DNA from: Nitrospirota bacterium
GTDB lineage: Bacteria > Nitrospirota > Thermodesulfovibrionia > Thermodesulfovibrionales > JdFR-88
DNA: 27,737 nt
NCBI GenBank assembly: GCA_021789735.1
Contig: JAJYJB010000028.1
Coordinates: 1-27,737, forward strand
Direction: 5' to 3'
Within the stretch, counting starts at the first letter, position 1, and every line of letters begins with the position of its first letter. A program made the translations under genes and the position numbers. Under the pieces are notes generated by a model, which made no database searches, had not been told where the DNA came from, and worked only from the letters and a program-made list of their open reading frames with translations. Shown here piece after piece: positions 25,577 through 27,737 of this stretch.

Positions 25577-26842
25577 ATGGAAGAAGCAAAGCCGTTTGCG
25601 ATATCCAAGCAAGCAGTCTGGGAAGCCTATAAGAAGGTGAAGGCGAACCATGGCGCGGCCGGTGTCGATGAGGTATCTCTGGAAGAGTTTGACATGGATT
25701 TGAAAAACAACCTGTACAAACTCTGGAACAGGATGTCCTCAGGATCGTACTTTCCGCCAGCGGTAAAGGCTGTGCCTATACCGAAGAAAAGCGGAGGAAC
25801 GAGGATACTGGGAGTGCCGACGGTAGCCGACAGAATAGCCCAGATGGTGGTCAAAAGTTTTCTTGAGCCGTTGGTGGAACCCCACTTTCACAAGGATTCC
25901 TATGGCTACCGCCCCGGCAAGTCTGCGCATGACGCGCTTGAAGAAACGCGAAAGCGCTGTTGGCGCTTTGACTGGGTTTTGGAGTTTGACATTCGGGGGT
26001 TGTTCGACAATATCGAACATGAACTGCTTATGCGTGCTGTGCGCAGGCACACGGAATGTAAATGGGTCATTCTTTATATCGAAAGATGGCTCAAAGCTCC
26101 GTTGCAGACCGAGGAAGGGGAACTCATTGGAAGGACAAAGGGAACCCCGCAGGGTGGGGTAGCAAGCCCCCTGCTGGCGAATCTGTTTCTCCATTATGCC
26201 TTCGATAGATGGATGAGCAAGAATGCCCCTCAGTTGCCATGGGCTCGCTACGCGGATGATGGGCTGGTTCACTGCCGAAGCAAGGAAGAGGCTGAACAAA
26301 TACTGCAACGCCTAATTGAACGCTTTGCCGAATGTGGGCTTGAGTTACATCCTGACAAGACGAGAATCGTTTATTGCAAGGATGACGACCGGAAAGGGAA
26401 ACACCCGGAGACCTCGTTTGATTTTCTGGGATATACCTTCCGTCCGCGCAGGGCAAAGAACAGGTGGGGAAAGTATTTTGTCAGTTTTCTGCCGGCAATA
26501 AGCAATCAGGCCAGCAAAAAGTTGCGTGGCGAAATCCATGACTGGCGCATGCATCTTAAGCCGGACAAGTCTATTGAAGACCTTTCCCGGATATTCAACC
26601 AAATCATTCGGGGGTGGATTAATTACTATGGGCGATTCTATAAGTCGCACCTCTATGCGGCTCTCAGATATCTGAATAGTGCGCTTGTGCTTTGGGTGCG
26701 CAGGAAGTATAGACGATTTAGGGAACATCGCAGAAATGCGGAGCGGTGGCTGGGCCGGGTAGCCCGGCGAGAGCCGCGGCTTTTTGCACACTGGCAGATG
26801 GGAATACTTCCAGCGGTGGATGATGGGAGCCGGATGAGCTGA
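25577..26842 (+). CDS. ltrA: Group II intron reverse transcriptase/maturase (inner, intact)
   Basis: A 421-aa complete intron-encoded protein (444 aa if the upstream ATG at 25508 is used; I prefer 25577, just after GGGAGGAG). RT motifs in order: ISKQAVWEAYKKVKANHGAA, RILGVPTVADRIAQMVVK, SYGYRPGKSAHDAL, VLEFDIRGLFDNIEH, GTPQGGVASPLLANLFLHYA, active site YADDGLVHC, ELHPDKTRIVYCKD and SFDFLGYTFRPR. The maturase/X domain ends with GWINYYGRFYKS. There is no HNH endonuclease domain. It should promote splicing and retrohoming of its intron. Its last five codons overlap domain V of the ribozyme. Confidence 0.95.
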   Translation: MEEAKPFAISKQAVWEAYKKVKANHGAAGVDEVSLEEFDMDLKNNLYKLWNRMSSGSYFPPAVKAVPIPKKSGGTRILGVPTVADRIAQMVVKSFLEPLVEPHFHKDSYGYRPGKSAHDALEETRKRCWRFDWVLEFDIRGLFDNIEHELLMRAVRRHTECKWVILYIERWLKAPLQTEEGELIGRTKGTPQGGVASPLLANLFLHYAFDRWMSKNAPQLPWARYADDGLVHCRSKEEAEQILQRLIERFAECGLELHPDKTRIVYCKDDDRKGKHPETSFDFLGYTFRPRRAKNRWGKYFVSFLPAISNQASKKLRGEIHDWRMHLKPDKSIEDLSRIFNQIIRGWINYYGRFYKSHLYAALRYLNSALVLWVRRKYRRFREHRRNAERWLGRVARREPRLFAHWQMGILPAVDDGSRMS

Positions 26843-26860
26843 GAGGTTCACGTCCGGTTC
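26827..26860 (+). ncRNA. Domain V of inner group II intron
   Basis: A 34-nt hairpin: the lower stem GAGCCGGA pairs with TCCGGTTC, with AGC as the catalytic triad, a two-sided bulge and an upper hairpin closed by GAGA. This is the classic catalytic core of a group II ribozyme. The RT stop codon (26840-26842) falls inside it. Confidence 0.88.
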
Positions 26861-26900
26861 TGAGAGGGGCTGGGGGTGCAATTCCCCCGGCCTACTCACC

Positions 26901-27454
26901 TAATCGTGCACTGCAACAGCGAAAAGCAAGCCGAACTTATCAAAATGCGCATTCAAGAGCGGTTATTACAATGCAAGCTGGAACTTCATCCTGAGAAGAC
27001 GAGAATTGTCTATTGTAAGGATGATAACAGGCGGTACGGTTATCCAAACGAGTCATTTGTGTTCCTCGGATATTCTTTTTCGCCGAGGAAGGCGCAAAAT
27101 CGGTTTGGAAGACGCTTTGTTTGTTTCAGCCCGGCTGTAAGTAGGAAGGCCGCCAAGAAAATGCATTGCGAGATGAGGGGTTGGCGTTTTCACTTGCGCA
27201 GTGGCACAAGCCTTGGAGACTTGGCACGTATCAGTAATCCAATTCTTCGAGGCTGGATAAATTACTATGGGCAGTACTACAAATCCGCACTTTACCGAGT
27301 CTTCAGTGTGTTTAATCGCATCCTCATACGATGGGCAAGGAGGAAGTACAAAAGGTTTAGATTCCACCAGCGGCGGGCGGCACACTGGCTGAGACGGATA
27401 GCTCGTCAGCAGCCTGGGCTGTTTGCACATTGGGAAAAGGGTTTTAGACCGTAG
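26901..27454 (+). CDS. ltrA: Group II intron reverse transcriptase/maturase (outer), second part
   Basis: The continuation of the outer intron-encoded protein. Joined to 25016, it completes the active site as YADDVIVHC, then CNSEKQAELIKMRIQERL, ELHPEKTRIVYCKDD, FVFLGYSFSPRK and the maturase domain (GWINYYGQYYKS, FAHWEKGFRP). The two parts add up to 413 codons including stop, so the spliced protein has 412 aa, close to the inner RT. No stop or frameshift interrupts it. In the unspliced state only a start-less fragment remains. Confidence 0.9.
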
Positions 27455-27465
27455 GCTGGACGATA

Positions 27466-27502
27466 GAAGCCGGATGACGGGAGACTGTCACGTCCGGATT
27501 TG
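27466..27502 (+). ncRNA. Domain V of outer group II intron
   Basis: A hairpin like that of intron 2: AAGCCGGA against TCCGGATTT, with upper stem GACGGGAGACTGTC. It has an extra A and a changed base opposite the AGC triad compared with the inner copy, so the lower stem is less regular; this may weaken splicing. Confidence 0.75.
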
Positions 27503-27540
27503 TGAGAGCGTGGGGGTGAGATTCCCCCGCGCCACTCGAC

Positions 27541-27624
27541 TAAATGGTGAGCGCCGGTAAAAACTGAACCCATAACACACAAGGAAGCACTTGAATTTTA
27601 ATGGTAATTATCACTAGTGTCCGG
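27541..27624 (+). other. 3' exon of outer intron and IS boundary
   Basis: A short AT-rich stretch without a gene. The segment CACTAGTGTCCGGTTAAGAA (27612-27631) looks like the terminal end of an IS4-like element, whose transposase stop codon overlaps it. Confidence 0.45.
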
Positions 27625-27737
27625 TTAAGAAGTGAATAAATTCAACTGGTTTTTGATTTCGAGCATATTTGTTTCTTCTCCTATAGCTGAAAATGCTTGC
27701 TGCAAGGGCATCTTCTCGAAAAGGGTAAGGGACAAAA
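27625..27737 (-). CDS. C-terminal end of an IS4-like transposase (partial)
   Basis: The minus strand reads from the window edge LSLTLFEKMPLQQAFSAI, then ETNMLEIKNQLNLF, TS and stop. The pattern LFEK-x-P-x-x-x-x-F followed by a short variable stretch and NQLNLF is the usual C-terminus of IS4-family DDE transposases. Only about 37 codons are present; the rest lies outside the window. The stop codon overlaps a sequence that looks like the IS terminal repeat. Confidence 0.65.
   Translation of the reverse strand, partial: LSLTLFEKMPLQQAFSAIGEETNMLEIKNQLNLFTS

Larger units (their letters stand above)
25017..26900 (+). mobile_element. Inner group II intron (intron 2), nested in the outer RT gene
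   Basis: It starts GTACGCC at 25017 and ends CTACTCACC at 26900; the 5' end is placed by alignment with intron 1, which also begins G-T-x-CGCCACGA. Domain V is at 26827-26860, and domain VI has a CTGGGGG / CCCCCGG stem. The 3' boundary is supported because joining 25016 to 26901 restores an uninterrupted RT frame. The intron codes its own intact RT. Both introns share ribozyme and RT sequence, so they are close relatives. Confidence 0.88.
23767..27540 (+). mobile_element. Outer group II intron (intron 1), interrupted by a second intron
   Basis: The 5' end is GTGCGCC at 23767, fitting the GUGYG consensus. The 3' end is CACTCGAC at 27540, after a domain V (27466-27502) and a domain VI with a GTGGGGG / CCCCCGC stem. 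The leader 23767-24331 is the ribozyme domain I-III region and aligns well with the leader of intron 2, which fixes the 5' end. Domain IV codes a reverse transcriptase/maturase split by intron 2 at 25017-26900. Size without intron 2 is about 1.9 kb. Exon junctions would be CCGTAT and TAAATGG. Confidence 0.88.

Noticed and set aside
26876..26900. ATG at 26876 as a real start for the second outer RT fragment
   Set aside because: Those codons belong to domain VI of the inner intron; the frame is simply the continuation of the outer RT after splicing.
24332..27454. Retron or diversity-generating retroelement
   Set aside because: The RT sequences carry the group II maturase domain, and both ribozyme domain V hairpins and GTxCG 5' ends are present; no msr/msd or template repeat is seen.

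Overview
ORGANISM. The window looks like a chromosomal segment of a Gram-negative, anaerobic, sulfur-metabolising bacterium. It has an outer-membrane porin, periplasmic and lipoprotein export signals, housekeeping dnaE and accA, a multihaem cytochrome c, and many sulfur-trafficking proteins (two YeeE/YedE transporters, two TusA-like proteins, DsrE/DsrH-like proteins and a rhodanese lipoprotein). A yedE-tusA-dsrE type of cluster is known from sulfur-disproportionating Nitrospirota and Desulfobacterota, where it has been called YTD. Placement in one of those phyla is inference from gene content, not a sequence match. LAYOUT. (1) 1-2198: the trailer-proximal part of a CRISPR array with 33 identical 32-nt repeats of subtype I-C appearance; no cas genes are in the window. 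(2) 2199-4950: an accessory stretch with vapBC, an isoprenylcysteine-methyltransferase-like membrane protein, higBA and three copies of a 59-bp repeat lying between these modules. (3) 11331 down to 4870, minus strand: an eight-gene operon. It begins at a consensus sigma-54 promoter with two tandem palindromic activator sites and ends at a strong terminator. Its order is archaemetzincin protease, small membrane protein, two paralogous exported proteins with a conserved C-terminal cysteine, YeeE/YedE, TusA, double-rhodanese lipoprotein with a Gly-rich tail ending in Cys, and porin. (4) 15435 down to 11476, minus strand: a second YeeE/YedE, a TusA variant with CPAC, a cytoplasmic PAS histidine kinase and an NtrC-type sigma-54 activator. 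(5) 15690-18430, plus strand: a divergent operon behind a second consensus sigma-54 promoter, coding DsrE-like, mini-DsrH/TusB-like, DsrE/F-like and multihaem cytochrome c proteins. (6) 23114 down to 18705: dnaE-accA. (7) 23767-27540: a group II intron whose reverse-transcriptase gene is split by a second, complete group II intron (a nested twintron). (8) 27625-27737: the C-terminal end of an IS4-like transposase running off the right edge. HOW IT WORKS TOGETHER (inference). The kinase/activator pair sits between two sigma-54-controlled sulfur operons and probably switches both on in response to a sulfur or redox cue. The porin and YeeE/YedE proteins would bring sulfur compounds in. Rhodanese, the Cys-tailed exported proteins, TusA and DsrE-type proteins would pass sulfane sulfur along on cysteines. 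The cytochrome would move electrons. The most striking observations are this two-promoter sulfur regulon, the three exported proteins with Cys tails reminiscent of SoxY, and the twintron, where removing the inner intron exactly rebuilds the RT active-site motif as YADDVIVHC.
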